This document shows, piece by piece, positions 45,292 through 54,066 of a stretch of DNA of 64,000 nt (the stretch's first letter is position 1; every line of letters begins with the position of its first letter). The position numbers and the translations under genes were made by a program. The stretch comes from Lujinxingia sediminis (GTDB taxonomy: Bacteria > Myxococcota_A > Bradymonadia > Bradymonadales > Bradymonadaceae). The DNA lies in NCBI RefSeq assembly GCF_004005565.1, contig NZ_SADD01000001.1, positions 992,001 through 1,056,000 of the forward strand, given 5' to 3'. A model generated the notes under the pieces. It was not told the origin of the DNA. It made no database searches and saw only the letters and a program-made list of their open reading frames with translations.

Positions 45292-46125
45292 TCAGGATCG
45301 CCTGGAGCGTCCGTCGCGGGAGCGCCCACCGCGGCTGGAGCGTCCTCCGCCCTTCGAGGAGCGGCGCTCACCGCCCTTCGAGCCGCCCCGTCCACCGCCG
45401 CCTTTGGATGCGCGCGCGGAGCGACCACGTCCAGATCCACCTTTGGAGGGGCGGCGCGCGCGATTGGATGCTTGTTGTTCGACGTCGCCGATCTGGACGG
45501 CCCAGAACTCGGCGTTTTTGAGGGCTTCGACGAGTTGCTTCTGGGTGCGAATCTCATCGTCGAAGAAGGTAGCGAAGCGTCCGACGGCATCGAGGTCGTC
45601 GGAGGGGTCAGAACCGCCCACGGTGCCCAGGCCCATGAAGGTGGCGGCTTCCAGGGCGAAGTTGTTCTGGAGGGATCCGACCCGGGGGGTAAAGACTTCG
45701 ATGGCGCTGAGGCGGTCGAAGGTGAAGACGTGATCGCCCATGTTAAAGGGGATCTCGAGGTCGTAGGGGCGCGCGGCAATGGTGACGCCGTTATGCTTGT
45801 CGAAGAGTTGCATGACGGCTTCGGCGGCCGGGGTGGTCATGTAGGTGATCGCACGCCACTCTTCAGCCAGGTAGAAGGCATCGACTTCGGGGACGAAGCC
45901 CAGGAGGATGCCGCGGTCGGTGGGGATCTCGACTCCGATGAAGACATTGAGTTCGGGGAACTCGTCGCGGGCAAGCGCGAGGATGTCGGCGCAACGGGCG
46001 GTCGAGAGGGTTTCACAGAAGGCGACGGCGTCGAGGCCAGCGTCGCGGGCTTTTGTGAGGATCTGACGGGGGGAGAGCTTAACACCTTCGGAGATGTCCG
46101 ACTTGGCGTGGAGATCAATCAACAT
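45292..46125 (-). CDS. PHP-domain-like protein with basic SKGG/RGG tail
   Basis: 277 residues. The N-terminal 205 resemble the PHP fold (MLIDLHAKSDISEG, GVEIPT, IAARPYDLEI, GGSDPSDDL), but metal ligands are altered: the usual HxH is H6-A-K8, the TDH-type motif is FCET, and the AHP-type His is Arg119. Residues 221-277 are a disordered tail of Arg, Ser, Gly and Lys with repeated SKGG and RGG. That kind of tail binds RNA or DNA in other proteins. It may be a non-catalytic or re-tasked PHP protein. An FxsA gene lies 109 bases upstream on the same strand. Confidence 0.75.
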   Translation of the reverse strand: MLIDLHAKSDISEGVKLSPRQILTKARDAGLDAVAFCETLSTARCADILALARDEFPELNVFIGVEIPTDRGILLGFVPEVDAFYLAEEWRAITYMTTPAAEAVMQLFDKHNGVTIAARPYDLEIPFNMGDHVFTFDRLSAIEVFTPRVGSLQNNFALEAATFMGLGTVGGSDPSDDLDAVGRFATFFDDEIRTQKQLVEALKNAEFWAVQIGDVEQQASNRARRPSKGGSGRGRSARASKGGGGRGGSKGGERRSSKGGGRSSRGGRSRDGRSRRS

Positions 46126-46234
46126 AAATCAAAGCCGTGTGTGCGGTCCGTCGGCGTCGATGAGGGCGCCGAAAGGTAGGGTTCATCGTTGCGCAGTGAC
46201 GCGTGGCGTGTGGCCATTGGTCCGAGGTTTACGG

Positions 46235-46789
46235 TCAGCGCTGTCGAGGCAGGCTAGCGTCCGAGTCGCTGTCTGTCGAGTCTCCGGGGCGATCCGGGGT
46301 GATATCAATGATATCGCCCTGCTCTGTGCCGCCGAAGGGGGAGTGTGGGGCGTGGGAGCGGGGATCGAAAGGTGCGCTGCCGAAGATGTTGGAAGACTGA
46401 GAGATGAAGAAGGTGGATGTGCCCTTCTCCAGAGCCGACTTAAAGCGGGCGCGGATGGCGTTTTTGAGCGGGCGTCTCAGCGGGGGGATCAGGAGCACCA
46501 GGCCGGCGATGTCGGTGAGGACGCCGGGGGTAATGAGGAAGACTCCGGCGATGAAGACGGCGAGGCCGTCGAGGAGGCTGTCGGCGGGGATAGTGCCCTG
46601 GCGTAGATCATCCTGGATGGCGTGCCAGGCGCGCAGACCTTCGAGTTTGCCCAAAACGGCACCGAGCAGCCCCGTGGCGACGACGAGGCCAATGGTAGGC
46701 CAGAGCCCGATGAGCTGACCCAGGGGGATGAGAAGGGCGAGCTCAATGAGGGGGATGACGGTGAAGAGGAAGAGCAGTTTGAGTAGCAC
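46235..46789 (-). CDS. fxsA: FxsA-family membrane protein
   Basis: 184 residues. The first 125 match FxsA: four hydrophobic helices with PLIELALLIPLGQLIG, GLLGAVLGKLEGLRAWHAIQ and LLDGLAVFIAGVFLITPGVLTDIAGLVLLIPP. The C-terminal 55 residues are polar and probably cytoplasmic. In E. coli FxsA overproduction relieves F-plasmid exclusion of T7; its normal role is unknown. Transaldolase lies 60 bases upstream on the same strand. Confidence 0.88.
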   Translation of the reverse strand: MLLKLLFLFTVIPLIELALLIPLGQLIGLWPTIGLVVATGLLGAVLGKLEGLRAWHAIQDDLRQGTIPADSLLDGLAVFIAGVFLITPGVLTDIAGLVLLIPPLRRPLKNAIRARFKSALEKGTSTFFISQSSNIFGSAPFDPRSHAPHSPFGGTEQGDIIDITPDRPGDSTDSDSDASLPRQR

Positions 46790-46849
46790 GATGCCTCTCA
46801 GTGGGGCGGCGCCGCGTGTCTTGAATGTGCGACGCCGCCACGCAAGGGA

Positions 46850-47500
46850 TCAGGCCTTGGGGACTTTCTCCCAATCCTTGAGGAACTTCTCCAGGCCGGT
46901 ATCGGTCAGGGGATGTTGGAACATCTTGTCGATGATGTTGAAGGGAATGGTTGCGACGTGTGCACCGAGCAGGGCGGACTCGGCCACGTGGCGCGGGTGG
47001 CGGATGGAGGCCACGAGCACCTGGGTGTGGATGTTGGGGTAGTTGGCGTAGGCGGCGACGATCTCTTCGATGAGGTCCATGCCGGACTGGCCCAGGTCAT
47101 CGAGGCGGCCGATGAAGGGGCTGATGTAGGTGGCACCGGCGCGTGCGGCGAGCAGCGCCTGGTTGGTGGAGAAGCAGAGGGTGACGTTGACGCCGATGCC
47201 TTCGTCGGTGAGGGTCTTGCAGGCTTTGAGGCCGTCGGGGGTCAGGGGGATTTTGACAACGATGTTGTCGGCCCAGCTGGCGAACTCGCGACCTTCACGC
47301 ACCATGCCTTCGGTGTCTGTGGCGGTAACCTCGGCGCTGACTGGTCCATCGACGAGTTCGCAGATCTCGAGGATGACTTCTTTGAAGGGGCGACCACTTT
47401 TGGCGATGAGGCTGGGGTTTGTGGTGACGCCGTCGAGGATGCCGAGCTGGGCGGCGGTGCGGATTTCGGTGGTGTCAGCGGTGTCGATGAAGAATTTCAT
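46850..47500 (-). CDS. tal: Transaldolase (short TalC/Fsa-type)
   Basis: 216 residues, the size of the short transaldolase/fructose-6-phosphate aldolase group. [27 protein letters not shown], the Schiff-base Lys in [24 protein letters not shown] and [12 protein letters not shown] are all present. Tyr versus Phe/Gln changes that separate transaldolase from Fsa cannot be judged by eye. ATG 47500 is chosen because the family begins MKFF; the frame extends 10 codons further. Confidence 0.92.
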   Translation of the reverse strand: MKFFIDTADTTEIRTAAQLGILDGVTTNPSLIAKSGRPFKEVILEICELVDGPVSAEVTATDTEGMVREGREFASWADNIVVKIPLTPDGLKACKTLTDEGIGVNVTLCFSTNQALLAARAGATYISPFIGRLDDLGQSGMDLIEEIVAAYANYPNIHTQVLVASIRHPRHVAESALLGAHVATIPFNIIDKMFQHPLTDTGLEKFLKDWEKVPKA

Positions 47501-47601
47501 GGGGCTCACTCGGTCAACGGGTGGATACACAGGGCGAAGAGAGACGCAGGCTCCCTAACATTGAGGGTGTCACAGGCGCAAATCATCTCGATGGTCTCCG
47601 A

Positions 47602-47652
47602 CCTTGTACTGACACTGGCAAGAACAAGGTAGGAGGGGGGCTGATTCCCCCG
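47602..47652 (+). promoter_or_regulatory. Structured stretch before serS
   Basis: ACCTTGT and ACAAGGT (16 bases apart) form a perfect stem, then GGGGG-CTGATT-CCCCC forms another. It lies about 120 bases before serS. A T-box was looked for and its conserved bulge sequence was not found. Confidence 0.35.
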
Positions 47653-47772
47653 GGGAGAGGCGCTGGCGAGGCTGGAAAAGGGCGCGTGCGATGTGCTATT
47701 CGGTCGCGACGATCCTTGAGCGCCAGCACTCGCCGTCGCTCTCCATGTTTAAGCACCCAAGAGGCATTCACC

Positions 47773-49050
47773 ATGCTGGATATCAAGTTCATTCGCGAGA
47801 ACGTTGAAACGGTCAAGGAAGCGGCCCGCAACAAGCGCTTCGACGTGGATATTGACCGGTTGCTGGAGCTGGACGAGCGTCGTCGTGATTTGATGAGTAG
47901 TTCGGAGAAGATTCGGGCGCGACGCAACGAGGTTGCCCAGGCGATTCCGAAGGCCTCGAAGGAGGAGCGTCCGGCGCTTATTGAAGAGGGTAAGCAGCTC
48001 AAGGAGGATCTGGCGAGTTACGAGGAGGAGCTCGTCGAGGTGCAGTCGGCGTACGAAGGGTTGATGCTGATGGTGCCCAACGTGACTCTCCCGGAGGTGC
48101 CGATCGGGGAGACCGACGATGATAATCAGGTGATCCGGCACGTGGGTGAGCCGCGCACCTTCGATTTTGAGCCTCGAGATCATGAGGAGCTCGGCGAGCT
48201 GCTGGGGATCATCGATAAGGAGCGGGGGATCAAGGTGGGCGGGGCGCGTTCGTATGCGTTGCGCGGTGCCGGAGCGCTGCTGGAGATGGCGGTGATGCGC
48301 CTGGGGATGGACCTGATGGTAGAGCGGGGGTATGAGCCGATCATTGGTCCATTGATGGTCAATGAGAGCGCGATGCTGGGGACGGGGTTTTTCCCGTACG
48401 GCCAGGAGGATACCTACCACCTGGAGAAGGAGGATAAGTATCTGGTGGGTACCAGCGAGGTGATTCTCGTGAGCCTCAATGCCGACGAGATCCTTGAGCG
48501 GGAGACGATGCCTCGCCGCTATTGCGGGTACTCGCCGTGTTTCCGGCGGGAGGCGGGGAGCGCGGGGCGCGATACCCGTGGCGTGTACCGGGTGCATCAG
48601 TTTACGAAGGTCGAGCAGGTGATCATCTGTGAGGCCGATGAGGCGACATCGCGCGCGCTGCATGAGGAGTTGCTGGGGAACTCGGAGGCGCTGATGCAGA
48701 AGCTGGAGCTTCCGTATCGGGTTGCGCTTGCGTGCACCGGGGAGATTGGGCTGGGACAGGTGCTCAAGCATGAGATCGAGACCTGGATGCCTTCGCGAGG
48801 GATGTATTCGGAGACGCACAGTTGCTCGAGCCTGTATGACTACCAGGCGCGTCGTAGCGGGATTCGTTACCGCAACGAGGAGGGGCAGATGCGTTATTGT
48901 TACACGCTCAACAATACGTTGGCTGCGAGCCCGCGAATTCTCATTCCGATTCTGGAGCATTATCAGAATGAGGATGGGTCGGTGACGGTGCCCGAGGCGC
49001 TTCGTCCCTATATGCACGGCATCGAGGTGATTCGGCCGAAGGCGTCGTAA
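47773..49050 (+). CDS. serS: Seryl-tRNA synthetase
   Basis: Class II synthetase, 425 residues. The N-terminal coiled-coil arm (about 30-105) that grips the tRNA-Ser long arm is followed by the catalytic core: motif 2 in FRREAGSAGRDTRGVYRVHQF and motif 3 in NNTLAASPRILIPILE. The T-S-E loop VGTSEV and ETHSCSSLYDYQARR are typical. The ATG at 47773 begins MLDIKFIREN, the normal SerRS start. A branched terminator follows. Confidence 0.97.
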   Translation: MLDIKFIRENVETVKEAARNKRFDVDIDRLLELDERRRDLMSSSEKIRARRNEVAQAIPKASKEERPALIEEGKQLKEDLASYEEELVEVQSAYEGLMLMVPNVTLPEVPIGETDDDNQVIRHVGEPRTFDFEPRDHEELGELLGIIDKERGIKVGGARSYALRGAGALLEMAVMRLGMDLMVERGYEPIIGPLMVNESAMLGTGFFPYGQEDTYHLEKEDKYLVGTSEVILVSLNADEILERETMPRRYCGYSPCFRREAGSAGRDTRGVYRVHQFTKVEQVIICEADEATSRALHEELLGNSEALMQKLELPYRVALACTGEIGLGQVLKHEIETWMPSRGMYSETHSCSSLYDYQARRSGIRYRNEEGQMRYCYTLNNTLAASPRILIPILEHYQNEDGSVTVPEALRPYMHGIEVIRPKAS

Positions 49051-49114
49051 GGTCGAGGGGGGAGGGGTAAGGCTGTGAGTTCGTGGTGATGCTGCGTCCG
49101 TACTGTCACTTCTG

Positions 49115-49195
49115 AAAGCACCGCGTGCGGCGTTGCAACGCCCGGATGATGTTGATGCATTGTCTGCGTTGTTCGCTTTGCTCGCGGTGCTTTTT
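49115..49195 (+). terminator. Terminator after serS with an inner palindrome
   Basis: AAAGCACCGCG at 49115-49125 pairs with CGCGGTGCTTT ending in TTTTT at 49195. The 57-base interval contains the perfect palindrome GGCGTTGCAACGCC (49129-49142), so the RNA can form a branched structure rather than a simple hairpin. Confidence 0.6.
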
Positions 49196-49224
49196 GTTTG
49201 GGATATGTCGCCCTCACTCCGTGC

Positions 49225-51606
49225 TCAGGTCGTGGTGATAGGTTGCTTTCGAAGGTTCAGAGGGAAGCGGCCCAGGACCAGGTAGAGGAGTACCGGGAGG
49301 ATGATCAGGTCGGCGACGAGTGCACCGGCGATGGTCATGGCGGTGAGTACGCCAAATTGCTGAGTGGGGACGAAGTCGCTCAAGGTGAGAACGCTAAGGC
49401 CAATGAGCAGGAGGACGCTGGTCAGCAGGATGGCGCGTCCGGCGCCGAAGTATGTGTTGAGAATCGCGTCTTTGAGGGAGTCGGTTCGGGGGAGTTCTTC
49501 GATGAAACGAGCGAAGAAGTGAATGGAATCATCGACGGCGATACCCAGGCTGATGGCGAAGATGATGATGGTGGTGGTGTTGATGTTGATGCCGGCCCAT
49601 CCCATGTAGCCAAGAGTCATGAGGAGGGGGAGCGCATTGGGGAGAAGGCTGATGATGCCGATTTTGATGGATCGGAAGACCAGGCTCAGGAGCAAGAGGA
49701 TGAGGCCGAGTGCCAGAAGGATGCTGACGATGAGGTCCCGGATAAAGGAGTCGAGAGCGGCAGAGGCGACGTAGGCGTCACCGGTGAGGCGGTAGGAGAT
49801 GTTGCTTTCGGGGGGGAATGCGTCCTGGAGGTTGGCGTGGAGCTCTCTGGCGAGTTTAAGGTTGGCCTTGGCGCCGGCGTCTCGCACACGGAGGAGAATG
49901 CGGGCGTTGCGGAAGTCGCTGGTAACGAATGCGTGAATGCCGGAGCGTGAGTCGGGGGCGTCGGAGATGAGCAGGAGGAGCTGTTCGACCTGTTCTGGCG
50001 TTTCTGGGAGACGAACTCGCTGCCCGGGGTCGCCGGTGATAGCGGCGCGTGCGGCGCCGAGGTAGTCGAGTGGGGATTCGGTGCTGAGCACAATGCTGTG
50101 GAGGGCGGCGGACCGCTGGAGGGTATCGATGCTGGCGAGGACATCGGGAGCTTTGAAGCGGTCCCGCTCGGGGGATTCCAGGCTAATCTCAATGGGGAGG
50201 ATGCCGCTTAAGTCATCTTCGAGGGTCCGGGTGGAGATGAAGGTGGGGTGATCTTCGGAGAAGACTTCGAGGATCTGGGTGTCGATGACGACGTTGGAGG
50301 CCTGGGCGATGAGGGCACCACTGGCGAGTAGGGAGACGGTGAGCACGGTCCAGGGACGGGAGAGGAGGACCTCGCCGGCGCGCATCAGGAGGCGTTCCAG
50401 GGTGGGGACCTGGCGGTCTGCGTTGGGCGCATCCGGGGCGGGGTGAATGCGACGTGCAGGTCGCATGAAGCTCAAGCCGGCAGGGAGAAAGAGGATGGTA
50501 GCCAGGTAGGCGAACATCACGCCGCAGGCAGCTTGCCAGCCGAAGTTGCGAAGGATTGTGGTTTCGGCGCTGAAGAGGCTCAAGAAGCCGATGGCTGTGG
50601 TTCCGGTGGTGAGGAGGCAGGCCACGCCGGTGTGGCGGATCATCTGGCGGATGGCTTCGGAGTGGGGGCGTCCGGCTTCGACTTCTTCGGCTTGCCGGGT
50701 GAGCATATGGATGCTGTCGGAGATGCCGATGACGAAGATCAGGGTGGGGAGGACGTTGTTGATGATGTTGATGGGGTAGTCGGTGAGCACGAGCATCGCC
50801 AGCGTGGTCAGAAGAGCGATGAGGACGGTGCCCAGAGGGAGGATGACGCCACCGGGGGAGCGAAAGAGGAAGATGAGGACGAGCAGGTAAATAAAAGCGG
50901 TGAGGGGGACAAAGATCAGCTGCTCATGTCGCAGGCTGTCGACGATCTCAACGCGGAGTGGCGGGACACCGGCCAGGGTAGCGGTGGTGTCGGGCGGAAG
51001 CTCGTACATGGCGAGTCGCTCGGCGACGCGTTCATTGAGGGTGCGCAGGTCATTGACGTCCTGGAGGCGGGTGTCGATGCGGGCGGCGACGATGGCGCTG
51101 GAGGCGTCGAGGCTGATGAGGCGGCCTGCGATAAGGGGTTCATTGAGGGCGAAGTCGCCCAGTTCCCCGGCCTGGTCGACGCTGACCGGAGTAGCCCTGA
51201 ATGGAGAGGGAGCGCTGGCGAGTTGGTTGGAGAGATCGCCGAGGAAGGGCTCTGAGCTGAGGCTGTCGGGGCGAGGGATGGCTATGGTGGCCAGGGACTG
51301 GGCGTCGACGATGTCTTCGACGCGGCGAAGTTCGTAGGTGAGGTCGCGGATGAAGGTGACCACCGGAGGTGCGAGCACGTCGGGGGCTTCGATGAGGACG
51401 ATGATGAGGTTGTCCTCGCGGCCAAAGCGCTCGGCGAAGGTCTCGCGGTAGGACGCGTCGTCGCCGCGGCCTTCGAAGAGTTGCTGCGGGGTGAAGTTGA
51501 AGTTGATGCGGGGGGCGAGCGCCAGGCTGGCCAGGGTGATAAAGGCGAAGACGATGATGGTGGCCAGGCGGTGTTTTAAGACGAGCGTGGCGAGTCGATC
51601 GAACAT
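49225..51606 (-). CDS. RND-superfamily exporter (MMPL/HAE3 type)
   Basis: 793 residues with 12 predicted membrane helices in two repeats of 1+5, each preceded by a large periplasmic loop. Helix motifs LIFVIGISDSIHML and IIFAISLGIAVDDSIHFF are those of the hydrophobe/amphiphile efflux-3 group and of MMPL lipid exporters. The acidic residues within helices would carry protons. Likely cargo is a lipid or hopanoid, by family. No fusion or outer-membrane partner is adjacent. Upstream the divergent neighbour is ruvX. Confidence 0.9.
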   Translation of the reverse strand: MFDRLATLVLKHRLATIIVFAFITLASLALAPRINFNFTPQQLFEGRGDDASYRETFAERFGREDNLIIVLIEAPDVLAPPVVTFIRDLTYELRRVEDIVDAQSLATIAIPRPDSLSSEPFLGDLSNQLASAPSPFRATPVSVDQAGELGDFALNEPLIAGRLISLDASSAIVAARIDTRLQDVNDLRTLNERVAERLAMYELPPDTTATLAGVPPLRVEIVDSLRHEQLIFVPLTAFIYLLVLIFLFRSPGGVILPLGTVLIALLTTLAMLVLTDYPINIINNVLPTLIFVIGISDSIHMLTRQAEEVEAGRPHSEAIRQMIRHTGVACLLTTGTTAIGFLSLFSAETTILRNFGWQAACGVMFAYLATILFLPAGLSFMRPARRIHPAPDAPNADRQVPTLERLLMRAGEVLLSRPWTVLTVSLLASGALIAQASNVVIDTQILEVFSEDHPTFISTRTLEDDLSGILPIEISLESPERDRFKAPDVLASIDTLQRSAALHSIVLSTESPLDYLGAARAAITGDPGQRVRLPETPEQVEQLLLLISDAPDSRSGIHAFVTSDFRNARILLRVRDAGAKANLKLARELHANLQDAFPPESNISYRLTGDAYVASAALDSFIRDLIVSILLALGLILLLLSLVFRSIKIGIISLLPNALPLLMTLGYMGWAGININTTTIIIFAISLGIAVDDSIHFFARFIEELPRTDSLKDAILNTYFGAGRAILLTSVLLLIGLSVLTLSDFVPTQQFGVLTAMTIAGALVADLIILPVLLYLVLGRFPLNLRKQPITTT

Positions 51607-51742
51607 GGGGTAAGTCCCGGTCAGGAGCGCGCGGTGGCGAAAGGGAGGGGAAGGCGAACGCCGGGGCGAAGATTACTACCGTGGGGCCGGGGTCAACAAC
51701 CGGGCCGCGCGCCGAGCTGATTCGGCGAATCGAGGAGTGAGA

Positions 51743-52195
51743 ATGGTATCAGGGCGAATGTTAGGCGTAGATGTCGGGACGCGGCGGGTGGGTGTAGCTG
51801 TGAGCGATCCTCTGGGAACGATGGCGATGCCGGTGGAGACGATCGAGGTGCGAGGGTTGCCGGGGGCGGCGCGGCGCCTGGTTGAGCTTGTGGGACAGTA
51901 TGAGGCAGGGGTGGTTGTGGTGGGGTGGCCGTTGGATATGCGAGGACGAGAGGGGGTCGCCGTCGAACGGGTGCGCAAGTTTATGGGAGCGTTTGAGAAG
52001 GCGTTGGTGGGGAAGGGACATCAGGTCGAGGTGGTGCGGTGGGATGAGCGGCTGACGACGACGGCGGCGGAGCGAAGTTTGCTCAAGGCGGATGTCTCGC
52101 GTCAGCGGCGCAAAGAGGCGATCGATCAGGTGGCGGCCTGCCATATCTTGCAGGGATATATGGACCGCTTGAGGATTGAGTCGGAGCGAGGGTGA
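51743..52195 (+). CDS. ruvX: Holliday-junction resolvase-like RuvX (YqgF)
   Basis: 150 residues of RNase-H fold: LGVDVGTRRVGVAVSDP gives the first Asp, VVGWPLDMRG the second strand, WDERLTTTAAE the Glu, and DQVAACHILQGYMD the last Asp. It acts in pre-16S rRNA 5' processing in E. coli and perhaps at junctions. ATG 51743 has GAGGAG upstream, better than the GTG at 51737. mltG starts four bases after the stop. Confidence 0.93.
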   Translation: MVSGRMLGVDVGTRRVGVAVSDPLGTMAMPVETIEVRGLPGAARRLVELVGQYEAGVVVVGWPLDMRGREGVAVERVRKFMGAFEKALVGKGHQVEVVRWDERLTTTAAERSLLKADVSRQRRKEAIDQVAACHILQGYMDRLRIESERG

Positions 52196-52199
52196 GACG

Positions 52200-53312
52200 A
52201 TGAGCGCGGGGAGTCGACGCATGAAGAAGGCGAAGCATGAGGGCGGGGGGTGGGGGCGACTTTGGCGTTGGGTGGCAGCGCTGGTCGGAGCAGCGCTCAT
52301 CGTGGTGGGGGCGGCTGCCGCCGGTGTGTACGCGCATTATCAGAGAGTGATCACTCGTCCCGTGTTGGAGGAAGGAGAGACGCGGACACTTGTGATTCCG
52401 GAGGGGACGGCGTGGCCGGGGGTTGTGAGTCGGGTTGCGGATGCGGGGCTGGTGGAGCCAGCGCATTATTTTGATGTGTGGGGGCGTCGAAGTGGTCTGG
52501 CGAAGGAGGCGAAGGCGGGGACCTTTCACCTGGCGGGACCGTTGAGCCTGGAGGAGCTGGCATCGGTGGTGCGGCGTGGCGGGTTGGCGGAAGAGGTGGC
52601 CGTGACCATCCCGGAGGGGTGGACGATCTTTCACATTGCCGATCGCATCGAAGCCATTGGTCTCGGGAGCCGCTCGGAGTTTCTGGAGAAGGCACACGAT
52701 CCGGTGTTTTTAGAGGAGCTGGGAATCGAGGGGGAGAGCGTGGAGGGGTATCTGTTCCCGGATACGTATCGATTTCACCAGGGGGCGTCGGCTGAGGCGG
52801 TGATACGGCGGTTGCATGCCCGTTGGGAGGCCGTCATCGGTCCGTTGGTGGAGGTGCATCGCCCGGCGCTGGAGGCGTTGAAGTCTGACTACGGGTTTGA
52901 GCTGCATGATGTGGTGATCATGGCGTCGCTGGTGGAGCGGGAGACGGGCGTGAAAAGTGAACGCGAGCGCGTTGCGCGGGTCTTTTACAATCGGCTCGAT
53001 CGGGGGATGCGTTTGCAGACAGACCCGACCTGCGTTTACGGAGCCGAAACCTATCGGGAGGTGCCTCACCCCCGCTATTGTCACGACAAGCTCAACCGCT
53101 ACTCCACCTATGTGATTGATGGGTTGACCCCCGGTCCGATCGCTAACCCGGGGCAGGCGTCCCTGCTGGCGGCGCTCAAGCCCAGTGAGGAGCCTGAGGA
53201 TCTGGCGTTTCTGTATTTTGTGGCCAGGCGGGATGGGCAGGGTGGGCACCACTTCTCAAAAACCTATCAGGAGCATCGCGAGGCGATACGCAAGTACCTG
53301 TTGGGCAAATAG
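52200..53312 (+). CDS. mltG: Endolytic murein transglycosylase MltG
   Basis: 370 residues. One membrane helix (about 25-45), a LysM-like region (VIPEGTAWPGVVSRVADAG), and the YceG domain: GYLFPDTYRF, ASLVERETG with the catalytic Glu, RVFYNRLDRGMRLQTDPTCVYG, and SYDTY-like STYVIDGLTPGPIANPG. MltG cuts nascent glycan strands and is thought to set their length. The ruvX-mltG pair is common. A perfect palindrome follows the stop. Confidence 0.95.
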   Translation: MSAGSRRMKKAKHEGGGWGRLWRWVAALVGAALIVVGAAAAGVYAHYQRVITRPVLEEGETRTLVIPEGTAWPGVVSRVADAGLVEPAHYFDVWGRRSGLAKEAKAGTFHLAGPLSLEELASVVRRGGLAEEVAVTIPEGWTIFHIADRIEAIGLGSRSEFLEKAHDPVFLEELGIEGESVEGYLFPDTYRFHQGASAEAVIRRLHARWEAVIGPLVEVHRPALEALKSDYGFELHDVVIMASLVERETGVKSERERVARVFYNRLDRGMRLQTDPTCVYGAETYREVPHPRYCHDKLNRYSTYVIDGLTPGPIANPGQASLLAALKPSEEPEDLAFLYFVARRDGQGGHHFSKTYQEHREAIRKYLLGK

Positions 53313-53338
53313 CGCTGATGAACGAGGGGGCGCCTGCC

Positions 53339-53360
53339 GGGCCGGGTGTTCACCCGGCCC
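53339..53360. terminator. Palindrome between mltG and the AgmX-like gene
   Basis: GGGCCGGGTG-TT-CACCCGGCCC, ten perfect base pairs with a two-base centre, between convergent genes. No T-run on either strand. Confidence 0.55.
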
Positions 53361-53375
53361 GAAGGATGAGCGAGC

Positions 53376-53930
53376 TCAGCCTTTTTCAGCGCGGAAGGGG
53401 AGGAAGAGCGCTTCAAAACGAACGACGGAGATCTGGGAGGTCTCAGGGGCCGGGAAGCGCCACTTCTTAAGTTCCCCGGTGACGCAGTCGGCCAGCGCAT
53501 CGCTGTTGGTGTAGTTGTCGCGGGTGACGGCGGCGATGACTTCACCGGTCGATCCGGAGACGGTGAACTGAAGGGAGAGTTCGCCGCGGACATCGGGATT
53601 TTTATCGAGGATGCGCTGGTAGCAGCGTTGGAAGGCGGAGCGTTCGTTGGTGATGCGGGTGCGGACACTGCCCTCATCGATCTTGCCCTGGAACTGCAGG
53701 GTGTCGGTGATGGGATAGGCCATTGCATACACCTCGTCGCTGGAGGTTGCCGAGGAGGTGGCTTCTGTGACGGCCGCTGGACGGCCGAGGTTTAGTTGTT
53801 CAAGCCCATCGGCACTCTGGGAGAGGTAGAGGTAAAGACCTCCCGCGCCGGTCATGACCCCGAGGGTTCCACAGAAGATGGCGATGAGGATGACAACCAG
53901 GGGGCCGCAGCCCGAGGACGAAGAACTCAT
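53376..53930 (-). CDS. AgmX/PglI C-terminal-domain protein, membrane-anchored
   Basis: 184 residues. One membrane helix (about 10-36) then a Ser/Thr-rich spacer and a domain from about 85: FQRCYQRILDKNPDVRGELSLQFTV, GEVIAAVT, ALADCVTGELKKWRFPAP. The pairing Cys (RCYQ and DCV) and the WRFPAP end are the signature of the AgmX/PglI family in myxobacteria, linked there to gliding and other envelope transducers. The domain resembles a minimal TonB C-terminus. It is divergent from the sigma-54 activator gene. Confidence 0.8.
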   Translation of the reverse strand: MSSSSSGCGPLVVILIAIFCGTLGVMTGAGGLYLYLSQSADGLEQLNLGRPAAVTEATSSATSSDEVYAMAYPITDTLQFQGKIDEGSVRTRITNERSAFQRCYQRILDKNPDVRGELSLQFTVSGSTGEVIAAVTRDNYTNSDALADCVTGELKKWRFPAPETSQISVVRFEALFLPFRAEKG

Positions 53931-54004
53931 AGATGTCTCGATGCGAAGCGTTTAAAGGATAAGGTGTAGGGCACAGATGCGGGGTATTCCACGGTCGTCG
54001 CCTT

Positions 54005-54013
54005 TGTTATAGT
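54005..54013 (+). promoter_or_regulatory. Extended -10 promoter element before the sigma-54 activator gene
   Basis: TGT-TATAGT within TTTGTTATAGT, 53 bases before the start codon; same 11 bases as at 29853-29863. No clear -35. Confidence 0.35.
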
Positions 54014-54066
54014 CGCGACGAAGCCGACACAAGAGCATTTGATGGGCAAACGAACACCCGAGGCAA

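Noticed and set aside
47531-47772. T-box riboswitch before serS
   Set aside because: The conserved T-box bulge sequence and a following terminator/antiterminator pair were not found.
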